This document shows positions 7,939-17,273 of a DNA stretch of 64,000 nt, one piece after another. The stretch's first letter is position 1; each line of letters begins with the position of its first letter. The DNA is from CAVUCH01 sp963697705. Its GTDB lineage: Bacteria > Acidobacteriota > Vicinamibacteria > Vicinamibacterales > JAENWD01. A program made the position numbers and the translations under genes. Location: contig CAVOPA010000017.1 of assembly GCA_963697705.1 (NCBI GenBank), positions 1,426,001-1,490,000 on the forward strand, given 5' to 3'. The notes below the pieces were generated by a model, which worked only from the letters and a program-made list of their open reading frames with translations, was not told where the DNA came from and did not search any database.

Positions 7939-8487
7939 ATGACTGCGATGTTGCTTTTGGCGCAGCCGGAGGGCGGAGGGCAGGTCGAGCAGATTGCCCG
8001 GACCTTCGGCGTGGACGGGCCGCACCTGCTCGCCCAGACGATCAGCTTCGCGATCGTCTGCGCGCTGCTCTACTGGCTGGCCTACCGCCCGATCCTGCAG
8101 GTGCTCGACCAGCGCCGGCAGCAGATTGCCACGGGCCTCGCGAACGCCGAACGCATCAAGCGCGAGCTCGAGACGACCGAGAGCCAGCGTCGCGAGGTGC
8201 TCGCGGCGGCGCACGTCGAGGCCAAGGCGCTGATCGAAGAGGCCAGGGTCGCGGCGGCGCGCGTCAAGTCGGAGGAAACGGTGAAGGCCGTGGCCGCCGC
8301 ACAGGAGATCATCTCGCGCGCGCATGAGGCGGCGGCGCAGGAGCGTGGCCGCCTGTTGACCGAAGCGCGGCGCGATCTGGCTCGCCTGGTGCTGCAGACG
8401 ACCGAAGCCGTCACCGGAAAGATCCTGACGGCCGAGGACCATCGGCGCCTGGCCGAAGAGACCGCGCAGCGCCTGGTCGAGTCCTGA
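7939..8487 (+). CDS. atpF: ATP synthase F0 subunit b
   Basis: Subunit b is the peripheral stalk linking the membrane part to F1. The 182-residue protein has one N-terminal membrane segment (ISFAIVCALLYWLAY) followed by a long, charged, Ala/Glu/Arg-rich coiled coil, as in the family. I chose ATG 7939 because the GGTGGGGGG stretch just before it can serve as a Shine-Dalgarno; an upstream GTG at 7924 would add five residues. The C-terminus ends in EETAQRLVES, normal for b subunits. It follows atpE by 23 bases and precedes atpH by 13 bases. Confidence 0.92.
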   Translation: MTAMLLLAQPEGGGQVEQIARTFGVDGPHLLAQTISFAIVCALLYWLAYRPILQVLDQRRQQIATGLANAERIKRELETTESQRREVLAAAHVEAKALIEEARVAAARVKSEETVKAVAAAQEIISRAHEAAAQERGRLLTEARRDLARLVLQTTEAVTGKILTAEDHRRLAEETAQRLVES

Positions 8488-8500
8488 GCCGGAGCAGACG

Positions 8501-8893
8501 ATGCGGACGAGCAGACGCGCACGGCGGACGGCCACGCAGCTGTACCGCCTGTGCCTCGTGGACGGCGCCCTCGACGAGGGTCGTACCCGGCTGGTGGTGG
8601 ATCACGTGATCCGATCCGGACGGCGCGGCAGCCTGCCGATCCTCGCGCATTTCGAGCGCCTCGTCCGGCTCGATCGCGAACGGCACACCGCGCGCGTGGT
8701 CAGCGCCGCGCCCCTGCCGGAGGACGTTCGAGCAGACGTGACGGCGAGGGTCGCGCGGATGTACGGCCCGGGCCTCCAGACGTCGTTCACCGACGACCCG
8801 GCGCTCGTCGGCGGCATGCGGCTCACCGTGGGTAGTGACGTGTACGACGGCAGCGTGCGCGCCCGGCTGGCCGCGATTGCAGCCCGCCTGTGA
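8501..8893 (+). CDS. atpH: ATP synthase F1 subunit delta, short form
   Basis: Delta (OSCP) joins the peripheral stalk to the top of F1. This product has only 130 residues against about 180 in most bacteria. The C-terminal part is clear: LVGGMRLTVGSDVYDGSVRARL near residues 105-126 is the standard delta ending. The N-terminal six-helix domain that binds subunit alpha is shortened and very Arg-rich (MRTSRRARRTATQLYRLCL). The position between atpF and atpA supports the call. No frameshift is needed to explain the shortness: the region upstream is filled by atpF. Whether the alpha-binding function is kept is unknown. Confidence 0.82.
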   Translation: MRTSRRARRTATQLYRLCLVDGALDEGRTRLVVDHVIRSGRRGSLPILAHFERLVRLDRERHTARVVSAAPLPEDVRADVTARVARMYGPGLQTSFTDDPALVGGMRLTVGSDVYDGSVRARLAAIAARL

Positions 8894-8928
8894 TGGCGCA
8901 GGGCAGCGCACGGTGAGGTGAAGCAGAC

Positions 8929-10461
<1,533 letters not shown>

Positions 10462-10494
10462 TCGGCATCGCATGACCGCACGAGTGTCGCAGCC

Positions 10495-11361
10495 ATGAAC
10501 AGCCCACGAGACCTCCGACGGCGGATCCGGTCGATCCGCGGCACGTCGCAGATCACCAAGGCGATGCAGATGGTGGCCGCGTCGAAGATGCGCAAGGCGC
10601 AGGACGCCGCGACCGCGACCCGTCCGTTCGTCCGGCTGCTCTACGAGATGCAGCGGAAGATGACGACGAGGCCGATCGCGTTCACGCACCCGCTGCTCGA
10701 ACGGCGCGACGTGCGCCGGCGCGCGGTCGTCCTCGTCGGCGCCGACAAGGGCCTGTGCGGGGCGCTCAACTCGAACCTGTTTCGCGTCGCCGCGCAGTTC
10801 GACCCGGCGTCGACCGTCTTCATCACCGCCGGCCGGAAGGCGGCGCAGTTCGTGGCGGCCACGGGTCGGCAGCTCGCCGCCGACTTCCCCTACGGTGACA
10901 CGCCGCGGTTCGTCGAAGCGCGGGCCCTCGCCTCGTTCGCCCGCGACCTCTTCCTGAAGAAAGAAGTGGACGAAGTGCAGGTGGTGGCGACGCGCTTCGT
11001 CAACACGATGACGCAGGAGGCGGTCCGGCTCGAGTTCCTGCCGGTCGGGGCCATCACGAGCATCCAGGTGCCGGGAATGCCATCCGAGGACGTGCTCGCG
11101 CAGGACGGCCTCGAGCCCCTCTTCGAGCCCAGCGCCGAGGCGATGCTCAGCTTCCTGCTTGGCCACTACGTCAACATCCTCATGTACGTGGTAATGCTCA
11201 ACGCGAAGGCGAGCGAGCAGAGCGCCCGCATGATGTCGATGATGAACGCCACCGACGCCGCCGAGGCGCTGCTCGACGACCTGACGCTCGAATACAACAA
11301 GCTGCGCCAGGGCAACATCACCAAGGAGCTGCTCGAGATCGCCGGGGGGCAGGCCGGGTAG
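10495..11361 (+). CDS. atpG: ATP synthase F1 subunit gamma
   Basis: The central rotating shaft of F1, 288 residues. Both family ends are plain: the N-terminal RIRSIRGTSQITKAMQMVAA and the C-terminal LEYNKLRQGNITKELLEIAGG. The Rossmann-like middle contains ADKGLCGALNSNL. It lies between atpA and atpD as in the standard operon order. Confidence 0.97.
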   Translation: MNSPRDLRRRIRSIRGTSQITKAMQMVAASKMRKAQDAATATRPFVRLLYEMQRKMTTRPIAFTHPLLERRDVRRRAVVLVGADKGLCGALNSNLFRVAAQFDPASTVFITAGRKAAQFVAATGRQLAADFPYGDTPRFVEARALASFARDLFLKKEVDEVQVVATRFVNTMTQEAVRLEFLPVGAITSIQVPGMPSEDVLAQDGLEPLFEPSAEAMLSFLLGHYVNILMYVVMLNAKASEQSARMMSMMNATDAAEALLDDLTLEYNKLRQGNITKELLEIAGGQAG

Positions 11362-11401
11362 GCCATTCGCCGCGCGGAGGCCAATCGCATCAGGTGCGCA
11401 C

Positions 11402-12805
11402 ATGAACATCGGCAGGATCGTCCAAGTTGCGGGCCCGGTCGTGGACGTCGAGTTCCCGCGGGCGCTGCCCGGGATCTACAACGCCCTCACCGTGACCTGC
11501 GAGCTGCAGGGAAAGCCGACGACGTTGACGCTGGAGGTGCAGCAGCACCTCGGAGATCGCTGGGTGCGCACCATCTCGATGGCAGGCACCGAGGGGCTGA
11601 AGCGGGGACTCGAGGTGGCGGACACCGGCGGGCCGATCTCCATGCCCGTCGGGCCGGGTGTCATGGGACGCATCTTCGACGTGACCGGTACACCGGTCGA
11701 CGAAGGCGGTCCCGTGGTGGCCGACAAGTACTACCCGATCCACCGTCCGCCGCCGTCGCTCGCCGACCAGTCGACCTCGCCCGAGTTGTTGACGACAGGC
11801 ATCAAGGTCATCGATCTCATCTGTCCGTTCCTCAAGGGCGGCAAGGTGGGCGCGTTCGGCGGCGCCGGCGTGGGCAAGACCGTCGTCATCATGGAGCTGA
11901 TCAACAACATCGCGAAGCTCCATGGCGGCGTGTCGGTGTTCGCCGGCGTCGGCGAGCGCACCCGTGAGGGCAACGACCTGTATCACGAGATGTGCGACGC
12001 CGGGGTCATCAAGACCGACGACCTCTCGGCTTCGAAGATCGCGCTCGTCTACGGGCAGATGAACGAGCCGCCCGGCGCGCGGCTGCGCGTGGCGCTCGCC
12101 GGCCTGGCGATCACCGAGTACTTCCGCGACGAGAAGAACCAGGACGTGCTGCTCTTCATCGACAACATCTTCCGCTTCTCGCAGGCCGGATCCGAGGTAT
12201 CGGCGCTGCTCGGCCGCACGGCGAGCGCGGTCGGCTACCAGCCGACGCTGGCGGCGGAGATGGGGATGCTGCAGGAGCGGATCACCTCGACGAAGAAAGG
12301 GTCGATCACGTCGTTCCAGGCGGTGTACGTGCCGGCCGACGACCTCACCGACCCCGCCCCGGCGACGACCTTCGCGCACCTCGACGCCACCATCGTCCTG
12401 GAGCGCGCGATCGCGGAGCTGGGCATCTACCCGGCGGTCGATCCGCTGGCGTCGACGTCGCGCGCGCTGACGCCCGAGATCGTGGGAAAGGAACACTACG
12501 ACGTCGCGCGCGGCGTGCAGCGCGTGCTCCAGCGGTTCAAGGACCTGCAGGACATCATCGCGATCCTCGGGATGGACGAGCTCTCGGCGGAGGACAAGCG
12601 CACCGTCTATCGCGCACGCCGGATCCAGCGGTTCCTGAGCCAGCCGTTCAGCGTGGCGCAGGTGTTCACCGGACGCGAGGGCAAGCAGGTGCCGGTCGCC
12701 GAGACCGTGCGCGCGTTCAAGGAGATCCTCGAGGGGAAGCACGACGCGGTGCCCGAGAGCAACTTCTACATGAAGGGCGGCATCGAAGAGATCGCCCAGG
12801 GTTGA
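11402..12805 (+). CDS. atpD: ATP synthase F1 subunit beta
   Basis: The catalytic subunit of F1, 467 residues. Walker A GGAGVGKT is at 153-160, the catalytic GERTREG at 184-190, then ALVYGQMNEPPGAR and the Walker B region LLFIDNIFRFSQAGSEVS. The C-terminal domain ends in YMKGGIEEIAQ as usual. It follows atpG by 40 bases and precedes atpC by 16. Confidence 0.98.
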   Translation: MNIGRIVQVAGPVVDVEFPRALPGIYNALTVTCELQGKPTTLTLEVQQHLGDRWVRTISMAGTEGLKRGLEVADTGGPISMPVGPGVMGRIFDVTGTPVDEGGPVVADKYYPIHRPPPSLADQSTSPELLTTGIKVIDLICPFLKGGKVGAFGGAGVGKTVVIMELINNIAKLHGGVSVFAGVGERTREGNDLYHEMCDAGVIKTDDLSASKIALVYGQMNEPPGARLRVALAGLAITEYFRDEKNQDVLLFIDNIFRFSQAGSEVSALLGRTASAVGYQPTLAAEMGMLQERITSTKKGSITSFQAVYVPADDLTDPAPATTFAHLDATIVLERAIAELGIYPAVDPLASTSRALTPEIVGKEHYDVARGVQRVLQRFKDLQDIIAILGMDELSAEDKRTVYRARRIQRFLSQPFSVAQVFTGREGKQVPVAETVRAFKEILEGKHDAVPESNFYMKGGIEEIAQG

Positions 12806-12821
12806 GGAAGCGACCCAATCG

Positions 12822-13232
12822 ATGGCCAGCACGCTGCGACTGCTGATCGTGACGCCCGAGGGGACCACGTTTTCCGAGGACGTGAGCATGGTGACGCTGC
12901 CGTCGGTCGCGGGCCAGCTCGGGATCTATCCCGTCCACGTGCCGCTCGTGACCCAGATGGTCCCGGGCGAGATCATCGTCGAGCAAGACGGACGTGAGCG
13001 GTTCCTCGCGGTGGGTGGCGGGCTCGTCGACGTCACGGCCGACCGGGTGTCCATCCTCACCGACATGGCGGTGGCGGCCGAGAGCATCGACGAGGCCAGG
13101 GCCGAGGAAGCGCGGCTCCGCGCGGAGGCCCGTCTGCGGGAGAAGCTGTCCGAGGAGGAGATCGCATCGGTCAACGCCGCCCTCGTGCGATCGCTCGCCC
13201 AGCTGCAGGTGAAGAAGCGCCGCCGACGCTAA
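12822..13232 (+). CDS. atpC: ATP synthase F1 subunit epsilon
   Basis: Epsilon links the rotor to the c-ring and can inhibit ATP hydrolysis. The 136-residue protein has the beta-sandwich (LLIVTPEGTTFSEDV, GQLGIYPVHVPL, FLAVGGGLVDV, VSILTD) and a C-terminal helical hairpin rich in Ala, Glu and Arg that ends in KKRRRR. It is the last gene of the operon. Its TAA stop is followed within a few bases by a TTAACCG heptad array. Confidence 0.95.
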   Translation: MASTLRLLIVTPEGTTFSEDVSMVTLPSVAGQLGIYPVHVPLVTQMVPGEIIVEQDGRERFLAVGGGLVDVTADRVSILTDMAVAAESIDEARAEEARLRAEARLREKLSEEEIASVNAALVRSLAQLQVKKRRRR

Positions 13233-13235
13233 CAC

Positions 13236-13399
13236 GTTAACCGTTAACCGTTAACCGTTAACCGTTGACCGTTGACCGTTGACCGTTGACCGTTGACCGT
13301 CGACCGTTGGCCGGTTGACCGCTGGCTGTTGACGGTCGAGCGTCGACTGAACGATGAACCATGAACGGTTGACGGTGAACGGTGAACGGTCAACGGTCC
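13236..13399. repeat. Heptad array E (TTAACCG/TTGACCG), inverted
   Basis: About ten tandem 7-bp units (TTAACCG, then TTGACCG, then diverged copies) follow the atpC stop. After a short middle section the complementary form appears (CGGTTGACGGTGAACGG and similar) up to about 13399. The second arm runs into the first codons of the next gene. The arms can pair into a long imperfect hairpin, which may end ATP synthase transcription; this is an inference. Confidence 0.85.
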
Positions 13400-14752
13400 G
13401 TGATTCGAGCCGCGTCCCTCCTCCTGCTCCTCCTCGTACCGGCACAGGCCGCCGGGCAAGACGCTCCGAAAGAACCGGCTGCGGAATCGGGAGAGGAGCG
13501 GCCAACGGGCCTCCCGTCAGCGATGAAGTGGACGTTCAACCTCGATGCCGGCTGGGGCACGTTCGGCTTCGGCAACTCGCTGTTCAACAACCCCAAGGAA
13601 GGCGTGCAGGAGAACCTGAGCGACCAGTGGTTCGAGGGCTACGTGAAGCCGGCGCTGTCTGGCGCGTACACATTTGCCTCGTCCAGCCAGGTGTACGGGA
13701 AGGTGAGCGCGGTGGGCGAGCGCACGTATGGGTCGGTGCCGGCCGTGTTCGGCGAGGACGTGTCGTCGTTCCAGGCCGAGGACCTGGCCATCGGGTGGCG
13801 AAGCGGACAGTCGCTCTCGCTCGGTGACAACGCGCTCGACGTCACCGTGGGCCGGGCGAAGTACCAGCTCGGGCACGGGTTTCTCCTGTACGACGGCGCC
13901 GCGGAAGGCGGGAGCCGCGGCGGGTTCTGGACCAACGCGCGGAAGGCGTTCCAGTTCGCCGCGATCGGGCGCGTCAAGGCCGGTCGTCACCTCGTTGAGG
14001 GGTTCTATCTCGACAAGGACGAGCTTCCCGAGTACGACACGGGCAGCCGTCTGTGGGGCACGAACTACGAGTTCAGTCCTGCCGATGACACGACAATCGG
14101 CGCGACGTACATGAAGTGGTTCGCCCACCCGGACATGAGGCCGGGGCGCGACGGGCTGAACGTGTTCAACGCCCGCGCCTACTCCGCGCCGATCCGTCGG
14201 GCTCCGGATCTCTCGTTCGAGTTCGAGTACGCGTCGGAACGTAACGGCGACGCGCTCGATTCGAACGCGTGGACGCTGCAGGGCGCGTACGAGCTGGCGG
14301 ACGTGCGATGGAAGCCGAGGCTCTCGTACCGGTATGCGTTCTTCCAGGGAGATGACCCGGAGACGCCGGCGAACGAGGCGTTCGACCCGCTGTTCCTCGG
14401 CTTCCACGATTGGGGCAGCTGGTGGCAGGGCGAGATCGCCGGTGAGTACTTCCTGTCCAACTCCAACCTGAAGTCGCACGCGGTGCGGGCGCAGGTCGCG
14501 CCGAGCGAGTCGGTCGGCGCGGGAGTCATCTTCTACAAGTTCCTCGCCGACATCCCGGCCTCGTACGGGCCGGGCGTGACAGACACGCACATCGCGTTCG
14601 AGACGGACGCGTACGTGGACTGGAAGGTGAACCAGAACTTCACCGTCAGCGTAGTAACGGCGTTCGCGGACCCCGGGAAGGCGGTGCAGCAGGCGACGGG
14701 ACGCACCAAGAACTTCGCGTACGGGATGGTGTACGTGGCCTACAGCTATTAG
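13382..14752 (+). CDS. Outer-membrane porin, alginate-export-like beta-barrel
   Basis: The protein (456 residues from GTG 13382) has a signal peptide with a poly-Leu core and a cleavage region near AQAAGQD. The rest shows alternating hydrophobic strands and many aromatic residues, ending in the aromatic C-terminus YVAYSY typical of outer-membrane barrels. Segments such as VGRAKYQLGHGFLLYDG and RKAFQFAAIGRVKAGRH recall the alginate-export (AlgE-like) barrel family. The substrate is unknown. The start is uncertain: GTG 13382 lies within the second arm of the heptad array and GTG 13400 is an alternative that keeps the whole signal peptide. Neither has a clear Shine-Dalgarno. Confidence 0.75.
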   Translation: MNGQRSVIRAASLLLLLLVPAQAAGQDAPKEPAAESGEERPTGLPSAMKWTFNLDAGWGTFGFGNSLFNNPKEGVQENLSDQWFEGYVKPALSGAYTFASSSQVYGKVSAVGERTYGSVPAVFGEDVSSFQAEDLAIGWRSGQSLSLGDNALDVTVGRAKYQLGHGFLLYDGAAEGGSRGGFWTNARKAFQFAAIGRVKAGRHLVEGFYLDKDELPEYDTGSRLWGTNYEFSPADDTTIGATYMKWFAHPDMRPGRDGLNVFNARAYSAPIRRAPDLSFEFEYASERNGDALDSNAWTLQGAYELADVRWKPRLSYRYAFFQGDDPETPANEAFDPLFLGFHDWGSWWQGEIAGEYFLSNSNLKSHAVRAQVAPSESVGAGVIFYKFLADIPASYGPGVTDTHIAFETDAYVDWKVNQNFTVSVVTAFADPGKAVQQATGRTKNFAYGMVYVAYSY

Positions 14753-14768
14753 GCCCGGAACTTGTGTT

Positions 14769-15014
14769 GAGTACGGTTCCGGGTTCCGGGTTCTGGGTTC
14801 CAGGTTGGGTTCCAGGTGCCGGGTTCGTTCCCAGTTCCTTGTTCACGGGTTCCGGTTCCAAGTGCCGGGTTCGGATATCGCCGTCGCTCCAATCGAGCCG
14901 GCGACGAACCTGGAACTCGGAACCAGGAACCGTTGAACCCCAGGGGAACCTGGAACGAACGAGGAACGAGGAACCCAACCTGGAACCCAGAACCCGGAAC
15001 CCGGAACGGTACCC
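14769..15014. repeat. GGTTCC element A1
   Basis: A 246-bp element with nearly perfect 43-bp terminal inverted repeats (14771-14813 and 14970-15012, one mismatch seen). Both arms are made of GGTTCC/GGAACC-type units. A non-repetitive 37-nt core lies at 14873-14909 and begins GGATATCGCCGTCGCTCC. The same core occurs in A2 and A3 on the opposite strand. It lies between the 3' ends of convergent genes. Confidence 0.9.
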
Positions 15015-15050
15015 AATCAAGTGAGTGCAGACAGTGAGCCGCCTCTCTTC

Positions 15051-15761
15051 TCAGCCCTTCGGCTTGAACGCCTCCTGGACCTGCTTGCGAATGTCCTTGT
15101 AGTTCTTGGACAGGAGCTTCTCTTCGTCTTTCGTCAGAATCCTGAACGGCACGCGGACGACGCTCTTCTCGAACTTCACGTTGAGCCAATGCTGGCCGTA
15201 GGCAATCCCGCCGGGCACCTTGAAGAAGAGGCGGCCGAGGCAGGCGCGGCTGCTGCTCAGCTCGACGTGGTCCCAGGGCATGACTGGAGCGTCCAACTCG
15301 TTGAAGAAGCCGATGCGGCACGCATGGCTGGCGCTCGGCGGGAAGTAGTTGATCGAGTCGCGAGACACCCGCGCACGCTGCTCGAGCGCCTGCAGGCGGG
15401 CGCTGCGGTACTCCTCGACGCTGGGCAGCGGCAGCGTTTTGGCGTCCGGCGTCTCGAGCGACACGGCGTCGCGGGTCAGGGTGTAGTTGGAGACACCCTC
15501 GCGGAGCGTGACGCCGAAGTCGAGCAGCATCCATTCCTCGCCGATCGAAAGGTTCGCGACATGGTAGCCGAGGATGGCGTAGCCCTCGCGGTTGTAGGCG
15601 GCGCGAACGAACGTACCTTCCAGGGTCATGATCTGCGGCACGCCCGACTCGGGCACCTTGACGACCGGTTTCTGCTCGCTCTGCGCGTGCCCCGAGCTCG
15701 CCAGCAGCAATCCGAGCACGAGGCCGACGGCGGCCCGCAACAGCACGTTCTCGTGTTTCAT
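15051..15761 (-). CDS. Secreted protein of unknown function
   Basis: The 236-residue product has a clear signal peptide (LLRAAVGLVLGLLLASSGHAQ). The mature part shows beta-rich segments such as TFVRAAYNREGYAILGYHVAN and a C-terminal charged tail (KDIRKQVQEAFKPKG). I do not recognise a family with confidence. It probably acts in the periplasm or at the envelope. It is transcribed alone, flanked by a GGTTCC element at its 3' end and a heptad array upstream. Confidence 0.75.
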   Translation of the reverse strand: MKHENVLLRAAVGLVLGLLLASSGHAQSEQKPVVKVPESGVPQIMTLEGTFVRAAYNREGYAILGYHVANLSIGEEWMLLDFGVTLREGVSNYTLTRDAVSLETPDAKTLPLPSVEEYRSARLQALEQRARVSRDSINYFPPSASHACRIGFFNELDAPVMPWDHVELSSSRACLGRLFFKVPGGIAYGQHWLNVKFEKSVVRVPFRILTKDEEKLLSKNYKDIRKQVQEAFKPKG

Positions 15762-15777
15762 GAAATCTCCATGCCTA

Positions 15778-15905
15778 AAAAGGCTAAAGGCTAAGGGCTA
15801 AGGGCTAAGGCTAGGGGCTAGGGGCAAAAGGGGGGCTGAGGGGCTGAGGGCTCTGGCGCTGGCTGAGCCCTTAGTCCTTAGCCCTCAGCCCCTAGCCCTC
15901 TTCTA
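15778..15905. repeat. Heptad repeat B3 (GGCTAAGG units), inverted
   Basis: The left arm (15780-15850) has GGCTAAGG and GGGCTGAG units. The right arm (15866-15902) has TTAGCCC/TCAGCCC units and includes the stop of the carbonic anhydrase gene at its edge. It lies at the 3' end of that gene. Confidence 0.85.
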
Positions 15906-16529
15906 CTCCTCGTCCTCAAGCAGCCGCACCCGCCCCGAGGCCACCTGGTACACGCCCCCGACCAGCGTGATTTCCCGCGTTGCAAGGCGTGCCCGTCCTT
16001 CCGGCGACTCGGCGATCTGCCGCATCGACCACCGCACGTTGCGCTCCACCGCCAGCGCCAGCTGCGTGGATGGCGAGAGCCGCCGGTCGATGGCGCCGAG
16101 TGCCGGGAGGATGTTTTCCACCAGGATGTGAATCCGTGACCTGTGGCGCGTTCCGCGGATCATCGTCTCGAGGGCAGCCGCGACCGCGCCACAGCCGTCG
16201 TGGCCGAGCACGACGAAGAGGCGCGTGTGCAGGTGCGCGCCAGCGTACTGGATGCTTCCGGCGACCTCGTTGGAGAACACGTTCCCGGCGACCCTCACGA
16301 CGAACAGATCGCCGAGGCCGGTGTCGAAGACCAGTTCGGGCGGCACGCGAGAATCGCTGCAGCCCAGGATCGTCGCAAACGGCCGCTGCCCGGCGGCGAG
16401 CGCGGCGAGCGAGTCCGGACGGGTGCCCGACCAATGGGCCTCGCCGCGGCAGAAACGCTCGTTCCCCAGGACGAGGCGTTGGAGCGCTTCGTCTGGCGGA
16501 ACGGGCACGGCGATCGATTCAGCGGACAT
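15903..16529 (-). CDS. Beta-class carbonic anhydrase
   Basis: This enzyme interconverts CO2 and bicarbonate. The 208-residue protein has the zinc ligands of the beta class: Cys57 with Asp59 and Arg61 in GCSDSRVPPE, then His110 and Cys113 in LGHDGCGAV. No signal peptide is seen, so it is probably cytoplasmic. The length is normal. It lies alone between a heptad array at its 3' end and a decayed esterase gene upstream. Confidence 0.93.
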   Translation of the reverse strand: MSAESIAVPVPPDEALQRLVLGNERFCRGEAHWSGTRPDSLAALAAGQRPFATILGCSDSRVPPELVFDTGLGDLFVVRVAGNVFSNEVAGSIQYAGAHLHTRLFVVLGHDGCGAVAAALETMIRGTRHRSRIHILVENILPALGAIDRRLSPSTQLALAVERNVRWSMRQIAESPEGRARLATREITLVGGVYQVASGRVRLLEDEE

Positions 16530-16541
16530 GGCGGCTCGCTT

Positions 16542-17112
16542 TCAAAAGTGCCGCCCGCGGGCGGCAGTGGCGACCTTGCTCAGACCGATCTGCAGCGGGA
16601 TGTGCAAGCGCTTGCTCCATGCGTTCTCGTCGTGCTCGTCGAGCGGGAACATCAGGTGCACGAAGTCCTGCCGCGGTACGTAGCCGCGCCGGCTGAGGCG
16701 ATCGCCATCGCGAGCGTCACCTCGTAGTTGTCGTCGGGCCAGCCGCTGTGCAGGTAGAACTTCGATTCACGTGTCGGCTCGGAGAGGACCCGATCGATCA
16801 AATCGTTGGTGTGCGCGAACGTGCTGGACATGCAGGCGCCGAAGCCGAACACGTCCGGGTACTCCCACGCCATGTAGAACGACACGACACCGCCGAGCGA
16901 GGAGCCAAGCACGCCCCGTTTCCCTCGGCGAGGTGAACGTGCGGATCTTCGCGTCGACCCCTGGGCTTGATCTCCTTCACGATGGAGCGCGCGTAGGCTG
17001 CGTACCCGGGCTGCGTGTAGTCGTACACCCGATCGCCCGAGTGGACGCCGACCACGACCGCGTGATCCACCGCGCTCATCGAGTCGAGCAGCGACAGCGC
17101 GCGATCGACCTT
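16542..17112 (-). pseudogene. Decayed alpha/beta-hydrolase (putative esterase, Fes/IroE-like), 5' truncated
   Basis: Reading the minus strand from about 17112, three or four frames must be joined to obtain an esterase-like protein. Segments in order are: LSLLDSMSAVDHAVVVGVHS, TQPGYAAYARSIVKEIKP, VDAKIRTFTSPRETG, LGSSLGGVVSFYMAWEYPDV with the nucleophile GxSxG, SGWPDDNYEVTLAMAIA, then RGYVPRQDFVHLMFPLDEHD with a probable catalytic His, and a stop at 16542-16544. The order and motifs match the D-alanyl-esterase/enterochelin-esterase-like family. At least three frameshifts and a missing N-terminal third point to a dead gene, although some shifts could be sequence errors. The 5' break coincides with a heptad repeat. 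Confidence 0.8.
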
Positions 17113-17273
17113 CAGTCAGGGCTGAGGGCTAAGGGCCAAGGGCTAAAGGCGGAACCAGAGCCAATAACTAAACGTCAGGCCGGCCCCTAGCCCTCCGCCC
17201 TCAGCCTTTAACCCTCGGCCCTCAGCCCTCAGCCCTTAGCCCTTAGCCCTTAGCCCTTGGCTTTGGCCCTTCA
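17113..17273. repeat. Heptad repeat B4, inverted, 160 bp
   Basis: The left arm (17115-17145) has GGGCTGAGGGCTAAGG units. The right arm (17186-17270) has about ten TTAGCCC/TCAGCCC units ending at the TGA of the glutaminase gene. It abuts the truncated 5' end of the esterase pseudogene. Confidence 0.87.

Noticed and set aside
13236..13399. CRISPR array
   Set aside because: The repeat period is 7 bases without spacers and no cas gene is near; the same holds for the GGGCTAA arrays.
14769..15014. Insertion sequence
   Set aside because: The GGTTCC elements have terminal inverted repeats but no transposase frame and are under 300 bp.
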